Below the pieces are notes generated by a model. That model did no database searches and had not been told where the DNA came from. It worked only from the letters and a program-made list of their open reading frames with translations. From the NCBI GenBank assembly GCA_004000625.1, contig SAUS01000021.1, forward strand, positions 1-35,809: a DNA stretch of 35,809 nt, given 5' to 3'. Shown one piece after another: positions 16,831 to 23,382 of the stretch. The number at the start of each line of letters is the position of its first letter. Positions within the stretch are counted from its first letter, which is position 1. Origin of the DNA: Candidatus Cibiobacter qucibialis. Its GTDB lineage: Bacteria > Bacillota > Clostridia > Oscillospirales > Ruminococcaceae. The position numbers were made by a program, and so were the translations under genes.

Positions 16831-16862
16831 CCGGGAAGGATTCCACCCTTCCCGGCGTTTTT
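16831..16862 (+). terminator. intrinsic terminator of the ABC exporter operon
   Basis: Perfect 9-bp stem CCGGGAAGG / CCTTCCCGG with a 7-nt loop, followed by CGTTTTT. Confidence 0.93.
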
Positions 16863-16891
16863 GTGTAAAATGCCGTCACGCCGCACAAAAC

Positions 16892-16920
16892 TTGACGATG
16901 TGGGAATAATTGGCTATAAT
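16892..16920 (+). promoter_or_regulatory. strong promoter of the ricin-domain gene
   Basis: TTGACG (16892-16897), 17-nt spacer, perfect TATAAT (16915-16920), giving a leader of about 140 nt. Confidence 0.85.
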
Positions 16921-16932
16921 AGAGGGGAACAC

Positions 16933-16964
16933 AAGGAGGCTGAACCAACACAGCACTCCTTTTT
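16933..16964 (+). promoter_or_regulatory. leader hairpin, possible attenuator
   Basis: AAGGAGGCTG (16933-16942) pairs with CAGC-A-CTCCTT (16951-16961) with one bulged A and an 8-nt loop; TTT then ATAT follows. The 5' arm is also a perfect ribosome-binding sequence without a start codon after it. It could end transcription early or protect the mRNA 5' end. Confidence 0.5.
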
Positions 16965-17064
16965 ATATAGATGACGCTTTGGAGGGGGGCTGCGCAGAAC
17001 ACTGCCAGCCGCAGGCGTACAAAACTGACCAACCAACACGATAAACTGAGAGGAGAGCTTATAC

Positions 17065-18129
17065 ATGGCTACCAAGAAAATTGCTCAGACCGTTATTACT
17101 GAGGATAAGTTTTATACCATCGCCGCTGCAAACGGCAAGGTTGTTGAAGTAAAGGATTACAACACTGAGAACGGCGCTCAGATCCAGCTATGGGATAATG
17201 CCAACGCCGAATGGCAGCAGTGGAGCTTTGTGCGCGCCGGCGAGGGCGTGTACCGCATCAAGAACCGTTTCACCGGCAAGATGATGGACCTGGATTGCTC
17301 CGGCGTGACCGATGGCACCCATGTTCACCAGTGGGAAGGCGCTAACGCTTCCAGCCAGCTGTGGATCGTGGAGCCCGCCAATGATGGCCGCGTAAAGATC
17401 AAGTCCAACCTGGCCGGCAAGTGCCTGGACCTGGTCAACATGAACACCGAAAACGGTGCAGTCCTGCAGATCTGGGCCGATGTGAACGGCGATAACCAGT
17501 ACTGGACCATCAACGAAGTGACCCGCAAGCCCAAGACCAGCGCCAAGGCTACCGCCGCTAAAGCAAAGGCTGAAGTGAAGGCTGCCGCTGAAAGCGCTGC
17601 CAAGACCGTTGACGCCGCTGCCAAGGCTGCTGCCGAAGTTGCTACCGAGGTTGTTGACGCCGTGAAGGCTTCTGCCGATAAGCCGGTTGCCGAAACCGCC
17701 GCTGAGGTTGTTAAGACCGCCAAGAAGGCCGCCTGCAAGACCAGCACCAAAAAGGCTGCCGAGGCTGCTGTGACCACCGCAAAGAAGGCAGCCGAGGCTG
17801 CCACTGCCGTTGCTGCCGTGGCCACCGACGCTGTCAAGGAAGTTGCTGAAAAGCCCGCCGTTAAGGCCGCTGCCGATGAAGCTGTGAAGGCTGTAAAAGA
17901 AGTTGCCGAAAAGCCCGCTGTCAAGGCTGCTGTGAAAGCTGCCGACAAGGCCGTGAAGGAAGTTGCCGAGAAGCCTGCTGTCAAGGCTGCCGCCAAGGCC
18001 GCTGACGAAGCCGTTAAGACCGTTGTGGAAGCTGCAAAGCCCGTTGTTGAGGCTGCTAAGCCCGTTGTTGAGGCTGCTAAGCCTGCTGTAAAGGGCAAAA
18101 ACTCCCGCAAAAAGCGCAGCAGAAAGTAA
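17065..18129 (+). CDS. ricin-type beta-trefoil lectin domain with histone-H1-like tail
   Basis: 354 aa, no signal peptide or membrane segment, so predicted cytosolic. Residues about 10-152 form a three-lobed ricin B-type trefoil: GK(V/M/C)-x-(E/D)-(V/L) motifs repeat three times with QxW at Q51-W53, Q98-W100 and Q145-W147. Residues about 156-354 are almost only Ala, Lys, Val, Glu and Thr, with EVAEKPAVKAA at 259, 279 and 299 and VVEAAKP three times in a row (320-340), ending in the very basic GKNSRKKRSRK. The tail resembles histone H1 or bacterial HctB/AlgP-like proteins. Strong promoter, AGAGGAGAG ribosome site and a narrow codon choice suggest high expression. Function unknown; nucleic-acid, glycan or polymer binding are all possible. 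Confidence 0.88.
   Translation: MATKKIAQTVITEDKFYTIAAANGKVVEVKDYNTENGAQIQLWDNANAEWQQWSFVRAGEGVYRIKNRFTGKMMDLDCSGVTDGTHVHQWEGANASSQLWIVEPANDGRVKIKSNLAGKCLDLVNMNTENGAVLQIWADVNGDNQYWTINEVTRKPKTSAKATAAKAKAEVKAAAESAAKTVDAAAKAAAEVATEVVDAVKASADKPVAETAAEVVKTAKKAACKTSTKKAAEAAVTTAKKAAEAATAVAAVATDAVKEVAEKPAVKAAADEAVKAVKEVAEKPAVKAAVKAADKAVKEVAEKPAVKAAAKAADEAVKTVVEAAKPVVEAAKPVVEAAKPAVKGKNSRKKRSRK
17833..18084 (+). repeat. in-gene tandem repeats of the Lys/Ala-rich tail
   Basis: Three 60-bp units (17833-18012) coding for VKEVAEKPAVKAA plus seven variable residues, then three 21-bp units (18022-18084) coding for VVEAAKP. The units are similar in DNA as well as protein, so length changes by slippage are likely. 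Confidence 0.85.
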
Positions 18130-18167
18130 TTTATTTTAAAGCGTCAGAATACCCCCTGATAAAAAAT

Positions 18168-18211
18168 AAGTCCCGCCCGCAGCACCCCCCGCTGCCGGGC
18201 AGGACTTTTTT
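18168..18211 (+). terminator. intrinsic terminator of the ricin-domain gene
   Basis: AAGTCCCGCCCGCAGC pairs with GCTGCCGGGCAGGACTT with a bulge and one wobble step; a run of six T follows. Confidence 0.9.
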
Positions 18212-18231
18212 GTGCAGGATCAATCCCAAAG

Positions 18232-18279
18232 AAAACTGCCCGTATCACTCCGGCCAAAAACCGGAAAGGATGCGGGCAG
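18232..18279 (-). terminator. intrinsic terminator of mntP
   Basis: On the minus strand CTGCCCG and CGGGCAG (18273-18279 and 18236-18242) pair, with an inner CCGG/CCGG stem, followed by TTTTC. Confidence 0.8.
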
Positions 18280-18319
18280 CTGTTTTATCAGAATAACGGA
18301 AATAAGAGAAAGCCAAATT

Positions 18320-18871
18320 TTACAGGAAGCTCTGGATCAAGGTTTTCAGGCCGATCAAAATCAGCACAAGGCCGCCAATGCGCTCCGAAACGGCGCGGTA
18401 CTTATCGCCAAACACGGCACCAACCTTAACGCCGATGGCAGACAGGGTAAAGGTGGTGCAGCCGATCAGCAGGGCAGCAACCACAATGTTGGCTTCCATT
18501 GCGGCAAAGCCAACGCCAACGGCAAAGGCGTCAATGGAGGTTGCAACGGCCAGCGGCAGCATGGCTTTGGCGGAAAAATCGTTGTCCACAGTTTCATCGC
18601 CGCCAAAGCTTTCCTGCACCATGTTTACGCCGATCACAGCCAGCAGGATAAAGGCAACCCAAGGGCCAACGCTGTTGAGCAGGTGCTCGAACCGGGAACC
18701 GAGGAAGTAGCCAAAGGACGGCATAATGGCCTGGAACGCGCCGAACCAGGCACCGCAGATCAGCGCGTGGGACAGCTGTACTTTGCGCACCGAAAGCCCC
18801 TTGCAGATGGAAACCGCAAACGCATCCATCGAAAGGCTGATGCCGATCATGATCAAGTCAAACAAACTCAT
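18320..18871 (-). CDS. mntP: manganese efflux pump MntP
   Basis: 183 aa, six hydrophobic segments. The two MntP halves are visible: SLSMDAFAVSICKGL near the start (about residues 12-26) and ATSIDAFAVGVGFA (about 107-120), each with the conserved membrane Asp. It exports Mn(2+) when the cell has too much. ATG at 18869-18871 with GGAGG (minus strand, about 18880-18884) upstream. A longer reading frame runs without a stop into the MITE at 18893-19064, adding a MITE-coded peptide; no ribosome site supports that start. Control by the Mn(2+) riboswitch upstream is clear from sequence. Confidence 0.94.
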   Translation of the reverse strand: MSLFDLIMIGISLSMDAFAVSICKGLSVRKVQLSHALICGAWFGAFQAIMPSFGYFLGSRFEHLLNSVGPWVAFILLAVIGVNMVQESFGGDETVDNDFSAKAMLPLAVATSIDAFAVGVGFAAMEANIVVAALLIGCTTFTLSAIGVKVGAVFGDKYRAVSERIGGLVLILIGLKTLIQSFL

Positions 18872-18892
18872 ACCCCAATACCTCCAAATCAA

Positions 18893-19064
18893 GGCAATAC
18901 CGCATAATTCTAAGTGCCGATACGGCGAGCGAGGTGCGGCAGATGCCAAGCCAAAAGCGCAGATAATACTGGATGTCTTATCGAGCATTTTGGCAACGCA
19001 GATGCCGTGCCGCAGCTGCCGGAGCGGTGCTTAAGCCGTAAGGCGGGAATTGTGCGGTGTTGCC
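18893..19064 (-). mobile_element. MITE copy 4, complete, 172 bp, between riboswitch and mntP
   Basis: Inverted copy of 6423-6594, same length, flanked by the duplication TCAA (18889-18892 and 19065-19068). It lies between the riboswitch terminator and the mntP ribosome site, so every mntP transcript carries it in its leader. Confidence 0.95.
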
Positions 19065-19092
19065 TCAAATCCAAGGGCAGAGCCGGGCAAAC

Positions 19093-19256
19093 AAAAAAGA
19101 CCTATCCGCCCAGCACCTGCACACAGCATGCAGGTGAACCCTGTGCGGATAAGTCTCGTCATTTCAAGTAGTGCCAGAGCCTTTGCTGTTAGCTCATTGT
19201 GTTGGCAAAACTGCACGGCTGCTCTTGCCCAGTGCCGCGCCGACTACTCCCTTATT
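19093..19256 (-). promoter_or_regulatory. Mn(2+) riboswitch (yybP-ykoY) with terminator platform
   Basis: Minus-strand RNA begins with AUAAGGGAGUAG (the yybP-ykoY hallmark is GGGGAGUAG), later has GCCAACAC and GACGAGACUUAUCC, matching the conserved parts. P1 would pair AUAAG (19251-19255) with CUUAU (19149-19153). The same 3' strand, AGACUUAUCCGC (19145-19156), can instead pair with GCGGAUAGGUCU (19098-19109), a stem with an inner CACCUGCA/UGCAGGUG helix followed by TTTTTT: an intrinsic terminator. Metal binding would stabilise P1 and turn mntP on. Similar switches are known in front of mntP in many bacteria. Confidence 0.9.
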
Positions 19257-19264
19257 GCCTGAAT

Positions 19265-19312
19265 AGTGTACCATGCGGAAAATTTGTTGTCAATGCGTTA
19301 GTTATTGCTAAC
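19265..19312 (-). promoter_or_regulatory. mntP promoter with upstream inverted repeat
   Basis: Minus strand: perfect TTGACA (19288-19293), 17-nt spacer, TACACT (19265-19270); the transcript would start at the riboswitch edge. Just upstream of the -35, GTTAG (19297-19301) and CTAAC (19308-19312) are inverted around six bases; an MntR-like activator site is possible but unproven. Confidence 0.8.
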
Positions 19313-19319
19313 CACTAAA

Positions 19320-19422
19320 ATTCCGGTCATTTTCCGGGTTTTGCCACAAAAATGGGTGTGCTGCACCGCAAAATCAGCCCTGCTGCGCTCCAAAGAGCAA
19401 TGCAGGCAGAAATAACCGGAAT
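19320..19422. other. nested inverted repeats of unknown role
   Basis: ATTCCGGT (19320-19327) and ACCGGAAT (19415-19422) are exact complements; inside them CCTGC/GCAGG and GCTC-CAAA-GAGC pair in the same order. The stretch lies between the divergent mntP and HAD promoters, so neither known transcript covers it. Confidence 0.4.
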
Positions 19423-19435
19423 CTTTACCGCCCCC

Positions 19436-19464
19436 TTGCGCAATGGCGGCTGATAGGGTAAAAT
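19436..19464 (+). promoter_or_regulatory. promoter of the HAD/exonuclease pair
   Basis: TTGCGC (19436-19441), 17-nt spacer, TAAAAT (19459-19464), 35 nt before the ATG. Confidence 0.7.
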
Positions 19465-19498
19465 AAAAAGACGAAAAAACAAAGAAACAGGGGATATT

Positions 19499-20317
19499 AT
19501 GCAATACAAAGTTCTGGCACTGGATCTGGATGGCACACTGACCAACAATGCCAAAGTCATTACCCCACGCACCAAAGCTGCCCTGCAGGCAGCGGCGGAC
19601 CGCGGCGTGCGCATTGTGCTGGCCAGCGGCCGCCCCACCGTGGGCATTGAGCCGCTTGCCAAAGAGCTGGAGCTGGACCGCCGCGGCGGCTGCATCCTGA
19701 GCTATAACGGCGGTAAGATCATTGACTGCAAAACCGGCGAAACGCTGGTGCAGCATGAGTTCCCGCCGGAGCTGATCGACCCGGTGTGCACCTTTGCCCG
19801 CTACTGGAACGTGATGCCGCTGACCTATGATGCCAAAGGCATTGTGACCGAGGATGCCGCCAACCCCTATGTTGGCGAGGAAGCCCGCATCAACAAAATC
19901 CCGGCCCGCCAGGTGGAAAACCTGCCCGCCGAGATCCAGTGGCCCATCAACAAGCTGCTGCTGGTTGGCGACCCTGTGGATATGCCCCATGTGGAAGAGC
20001 TGATGCAGCAAAAGTTTGCGGGCAAGCTTTCCATCTACCGCTCGGCGCCGTTCTTTATTGAAACGATGCCCCTGGGGGTGGAAAAATCCGCCTCGCTGGC
20101 ACTGCTGCTGAAAAATATGGGCCTTGGCCCCGAAAACCTGATGGCCTGCGGCGATGGCTGGAACGACCTGCCCATGATCCGCTATGCGGGCATGGGCGTT
20201 GCCATGGGCAATGCTGTGCCGGAAGTAAAACAGGCAGCCAAATACGTCACCGCAGATAATGAGCATGACGGGGTAGGGCTGGCCGTTGAAAAATTCATCT
20301 TGGAGGACCCGCAGTGA
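19499..20317 (+). CDS. Cof-type HAD-IIB family hydrolase
   Basis: 272 aa, the usual length of Cof/YidA-like phosphatases. Motif I LDLDGTLT with D9 and D11, motif II LASGRP (about 41-46), motif III Lys in GVEKSASL (about 196-203) and motif IV GDGWNDLPM (about 218-226) are all present, with the C2B cap between. These are cytosolic phosphatases for sugar phosphates, flavin or cofactor intermediates; the exact substrate cannot be read from sequence. ATG at 19499-19501 with AGGGGA upstream. The stop overlaps the next gene's GTG by 4 bp (GTGA), so the two are co-translated. Confidence 0.93.
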   Translation: MQYKVLALDLDGTLTNNAKVITPRTKAALQAAADRGVRIVLASGRPTVGIEPLAKELELDRRGGCILSYNGGKIIDCKTGETLVQHEFPPELIDPVCTFARYWNVMPLTYDAKGIVTEDAANPYVGEEARINKIPARQVENLPAEIQWPINKLLLVGDPVDMPHVEELMQQKFAGKLSIYRSAPFFIETMPLGVEKSASLALLLKNMGLGPENLMACGDGWNDLPMIRYAGMGVAMGNAVPEVKQAAKYVTADNEHDGVGLAVEKFILEDPQ

Positions 20318-21285
20318 ACCTGATCGTTTTTGACTTGGAATGGAACATGGGCAATGCGCCCAAAACCTTTAATTATCATGGGGCGGAGCTGACCCTGCGG
20401 GGTGAGATCATCCAGATCGGTGCAGTGCGGGTGGACGAGAATGGCGATGTATTGGATACCTTTGAGATGACCCTGCGCCCCCGCATTTTCCGCAAGCTGC
20501 ATTGGCGCATTGCGGAGGTGACTGGCCTGAGCCAGGGCGATCTGGAAGCCGGGGTGCCCATTGCCGAAGGCCTGCGGCGGTTCCAGAAATGGGCCGGCCC
20601 CGATGCCGAATTTGCCGAGTGGGGCCTGGACGATGTGCCGGTGCTGAAACAGAACCTGTTCCTTTATAATATGGACGAAAGCTGGCCCACCCGCTGGTAT
20701 GACCTGCAGCAGATCTTTTTGAAAAATTTTCCCCGCGGGGAAGGCGAGGGGCTGACGCTGGAAAGCGTGGTGGACCGCCTTGGCATTGAGCATGACGGCG
20801 ATTTCCACAATGCGCTGGACGATGCCCTGTACACCACAAAAATCTGCCGCCGCCTGCCGCTGGCCCAGGGCATTGCCGAATACCCGGACCCCGCCGCCCA
20901 GCTGACAGCCGCCCTGCTGAACAATACCGATACCGAAACGTACGATATCCAAACCTACTTTGACCGCCTGGACCACGATGCCTACAAAAATGACCCTGCG
21001 CTGTATCAGGTGGGCTGCCCGTTCTGCGGCAAGCCGCTGGTGCTGAACGATATCTGGCTCAAGCGCGGCAACACCGGTTATTATACCGAAGCCACCTGCC
21101 CAGACCACGGCCCGTGGTTCCTGCGCTTTAAGCTGAACCGCCGCGACGGCCTGCATTGGAACTTTGCCCGCTGCATTGAGACCGTGCGCCCCGAAAGCTA
21201 TTCCCGCTACAAAAAGTTGGAAAAATCCCAGCGCGAGCGCATCCGCATGAAAGCGGAACGCGCCGAAAAGAAAACACAGGAATAA
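20314..21285 (+). CDS. DEDDh 3'-5' exonuclease with zinc-finger-like tail
   Basis: 323 aa. The exonuclease fold begins at once with F6-D7-L8-E9 (metal ligands), continues with a central Asp region EWGLDD (about 108-113) and the last motif HNALDDALYT (about 168-177), the DEDDh pattern of RNase T / KapD-like enzymes. After residue 220 a segment with CPFCGK and CPDHG could bind one zinc. The role is probably 3' trimming of RNA or DNA; which cannot be told. The start is GTG at 20314-20316 with GGAGG 7 nt upstream, inside the last codons of the HAD gene. The C-terminal end is highly charged (Lys/Arg/Glu). Confidence 0.88.
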   Translation: MNLIVFDLEWNMGNAPKTFNYHGAELTLRGEIIQIGAVRVDENGDVLDTFEMTLRPRIFRKLHWRIAEVTGLSQGDLEAGVPIAEGLRRFQKWAGPDAEFAEWGLDDVPVLKQNLFLYNMDESWPTRWYDLQQIFLKNFPRGEGEGLTLESVVDRLGIEHDGDFHNALDDALYTTKICRRLPLAQGIAEYPDPAAQLTAALLNNTDTETYDIQTYFDRLDHDAYKNDPALYQVGCPFCGKPLVLNDIWLKRGNTGYYTEATCPDHGPWFLRFKLNRRDGLHWNFARCIETVRPESYSRYKKLEKSQRERIRMKAERAEKKTQE

Positions 21286-21291
21286 AAATAG

Positions 21292-21343
21292 AACACTCCC
21301 CGCCCCGTGCATAAGAGAACTGCATGGAGAGGGGAGTGTTTTG
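21292..21343. terminator. bidirectional intrinsic terminator
   Basis: Perfect 10-bp arms AACACTCCCC (21292-21301) and GGGGAGTGTT (21331-21340) with an inner TGCA/TGCA helix. T-rich on the plus side (TTTTG) and, read in reverse, CTATTTTTATT. It ends the exonuclease transcript and probably the convergent SdpI operon. Confidence 0.85.
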
Positions 21344-21375
21344 TAATGAATAAAGAATAAAGCAGAAGGGGGGTG

Positions 21376-21394
21376 GGCGCTGTGCGCCTTTTTT
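21376..21394 (+). terminator. second small terminator
   Basis: GGCGC-TGT-GCGCC followed by six T, directed on the plus strand; a back-up for the terminator at 21292-21343. Confidence 0.7.
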
Positions 21395-21449
21395 GGATAT
21401 TAGGCGCGATGCAGGATAAAGAGTACGGCTCCGGGTGGGGGTGGTTTAC

Positions 21450-22118
21450 TTACTTCATTTTGCCGATGTAGACGAGGTAGGAGTAGAGGTAGATCCAGGC
21501 GCAGCCGCCAAAGACAACGGCCAGCAGCAAGATCATGGTGGCGACATCGCCCAAAATGGTGGCCAGCAGTGAAATTACAATCAAAGCAGCACCCATAACA
21601 ACAAACACAATGCCGCCCATGCGCTGGGTGCGGTTCCAGTTGTGTTCGTTGTTCAACGCCCAGGGAGTTTTGCAGCCGAACATATAGTTCTGCTTGATGC
21701 GCGGCATATAGTTGCCCAAAAAGATGAACAGCACCCCGCAGCCGCCGCAGCCCAGAATACCGACCAGGCTGCTGCCCTCCGGAATCAAGCCGAACACGCT
21801 CAGCTCCGAAAACCAGCTCATAGCTGACATAAATATTGTAAGGGCAGTGAGGGAGGCGTTCCAGACGCCCTTGAACTTTTCATAATTCTGGTGCTTGGGG
21901 TCAATGCGGGGCAGCGCTGCCATCAAAATCAGCATCAGGGCGGGCAGGGCTGCCATAATCAGCACAGTGGATTTTGGCCCCCAGCCGTTGGCCTGGCCGT
22001 CCGCGCCCCAGTGGGTGGGCACAACATCCGGCAGGGAGCCATAAAAGCAGAGGTGCGCCGCAAAGTTGATGGCGCAAAAAATCAGCAGCCCCCAAAACAG
22101 TTTATTTCGTTTCATCAT
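21450..22118 (-). CDS. SdpI-like / DUF1648 membrane protein
   Basis: 222 aa, six hydrophobic segments. The first loop contains LPDVVPTHWGADGQANGWGPK (about residues 30-50), the DUF1648 pattern found at the start of SdpI proteins, and the C-terminal half carries the SdpI-like NYMPRIKQNYMFGCKTPWAL. In Bacillus subtilis SdpI protects against the SdpC toxin and holds the SdpR repressor at the membrane. Here it follows an SdpR-like gene, overlapping it by 17 bp. Start: ATG at 22116-22118 with AAAGGTGG 7 nt upstream; another ATG is the next codon. No sdpC-like toxin gene is nearby. Confidence 0.88.
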   Translation of the reverse strand: MMKRNKLFWGLLIFCAINFAAHLCFYGSLPDVVPTHWGADGQANGWGPKSTVLIMAALPALMLILMAALPRIDPKHQNYEKFKGVWNASLTALTIFMSAMSWFSELSVFGLIPEGSSLVGILGCGGCGVLFIFLGNYMPRIKQNYMFGCKTPWALNNEHNWNRTQRMGGIVFVVMGAALIVISLLATILGDVATMILLLAVVFGGCAWIYLYSYLVYIGKMK

Positions 22119-22389
22119 CAGGTCCACCTTTCACAAAGCCAAAATCGAAAAACCACTTAACAGCTTCCTGGAACACGGTCAGGTTCAGGCAGTACACAAT
22201 GTTCTGGCCGCGGCGCTCATCCGTTACCAGCCCGGCATTTTTCAAAATGTTCAGGTGGTGGCTTACGGATGGCTTTGCCATATCAAAGTGCGCAGCAATA
22301 TCACCGGCACTCATCTCGCCTTCGCTCAACAGTTCCAGAATGCGCCGCCGGGTGGGGTCCCCCAAAGCCTTAAACGCATCGCCTACCAT
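22102..22389 (-). CDS. ArsR-family (SdpR-like) autorepressor
   Basis: 95 aa. The start FKALGDPTRRRILELL and the recognition helix region KPSVSHHLNILKNAGLV (about residues 39-55) are typical of ArsR/SdpR. No Cys metal-binding box (CxC in the third helix) is present, so metal sensing is unlikely; SdpR-type regulators are instead controlled by their SdpI partner. The ATG at 22387-22389 lies 3 nt after the YhfC stop, with GGGAGG upstream. It should bind the perfect inverted repeat at 23267-23290. Confidence 0.92.
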   Translation of the reverse strand: MVGDAFKALGDPTRRRILELLSEGEMSAGDIAAHFDMAKPSVSHHLNILKNAGLVTDERRGQNIVYCLNLTVFQEAVKWFFDFGFVKGGPDDETK

Positions 22390-22392
22390 AGG

Positions 22393-23232
22393 TCAGCTTT
22401 CCTCCCTATCTGATAACGTCTGCTGTTCCGGTTCTTGCAATGCACAATACTGCTTTTTGGCGTAAGCCGCGCAGCCCAGGCAGAGCACCAGCAGCAGTGC
22501 TTCCACCAGCCAGGTACTGTGCAGCACGCCGCACTGGAATAAAGCGGCGGGAACATCGAACAGCGCATGCAGCGCCACCGCCAATCCCAGATACCCGGCC
22601 TTGCGCTGCCGGACAGCCCGGAATACAACCACCGAGAGGGAAATGTGCAGCGTCATGGCAATCGCGCGTTCAGCCAGCCCCAGCAGCAGGTTGGCGGCCC
22701 CAAAGCTGGCAACGGCGGCGATCTGTGCCTGTACCTGGTCCAGCTGCACGCTGGTCAGCCCATTGGTTATGGTTTCAATGCTGCCGCTGTTGACAAGCTG
22801 CGCAATCGCAATATTATTGATGGCGGTGAGCCCCAGAACCAGGATTGCCTCGATCCCGCCGTGGCCGATGCCATAGGTTACGGCGTCCCGCCGGTTGGTA
22901 TAGCGCTTGAGCAGAAAGCGAAACGCAAGATAGCGCCCGACTTCCTCAAACACGCCCGCCAGCAGACAGCCGATCAGGGTGTAAGCCCACGCATGGGTCA
23001 GCACATACTGCGAAACGCCGGTGCCGCCGCCAAAGAAAATGGCCTTGGGCACACCTTCCAATACCTGGGCGAAAACAACGAAGGTCACCGCGCCGACAAC
23101 AGCAGGAAACAGCTTTGCACCCCGGCAGAATTTGAACTTCCATACCAAAAGAACCAGAACCGGCAGCCCGATACCGGCTGCGGCGGCCAAGGCGCTCCAC
23201 AAAATGGTCTGCAAAGAAATCATCGTGTTCAT
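22393..23232 (-). CDS. YhfC-family glutamic-type intramembrane protease
   Basis: 279 aa, about eight hydrophobic segments. E96-E97-V-G-R100 within GVFEEVGRYLAFRFLL and H124 in GIGHGGIEAI match the EExxxR and H motifs of YhfC/CPBP-like membrane proteases (ABI superfamily). Members of this superfamily often give self-protection against bacteriocins. First gene of a three-gene operon with the SdpR- and SdpI-like genes. Start: ATG at 23230-23232 with AAAGGG 8 nt upstream, preferred to the in-frame ATG at 23257-23259, which has no such site. Protease activity is inferred from the family. Confidence 0.85.
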   Translation of the reverse strand: MNTMISLQTILWSALAAAAGIGLPVLVLLVWKFKFCRGAKLFPAVVGAVTFVVFAQVLEGVPKAIFFGGGTGVSQYVLTHAWAYTLIGCLLAGVFEEVGRYLAFRFLLKRYTNRRDAVTYGIGHGGIEAILVLGLTAINNIAIAQLVNSGSIETITNGLTSVQLDQVQAQIAAVASFGAANLLLGLAERAIAMTLHISLSVVVFRAVRQRKAGYLGLAVALHALFDVPAALFQCGVLHSTWLVEALLLVLCLGCAAYAKKQYCALQEPEQQTLSDREES

Positions 23233-23266
23233 ACCATATACCCTTTCAGAAAACCACAAGAATTAC

Positions 23267-23328
23267 ATATTTAGATAAACGTCTAAATATTATGGCCCTA
23301 ATATACCACTCGCACACGGCTTTGTCAA
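23267..23328 (-). promoter_or_regulatory. promoter and ArsR-type operator of the YhfC-SdpR-SdpI operon
   Basis: Minus strand: perfect TTGACA (23323-23328), 17-nt spacer, TATATT (23300-23305). Just downstream, ATATTTAGA (23267-23275) and TCTAAATAT (23282-23290) form a perfect 9-bp inverted repeat around six bases, typical of ArsR-family operators and placed to block the start of transcription. Confidence 0.88.
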
Positions 23329-23382
23329 GCGGGCGCGGGTGGTACGGTTAAAATCAGGGGGTAGCCAAACAGCTTGGGCAGC

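Noticed and set aside
18872..18988. MITE-coded N-terminal extension of MntP
   Set aside because: No ribosome site before the MITE ATG; GGAGG sits correctly before the ATG at 18871, and MntP normally starts there.
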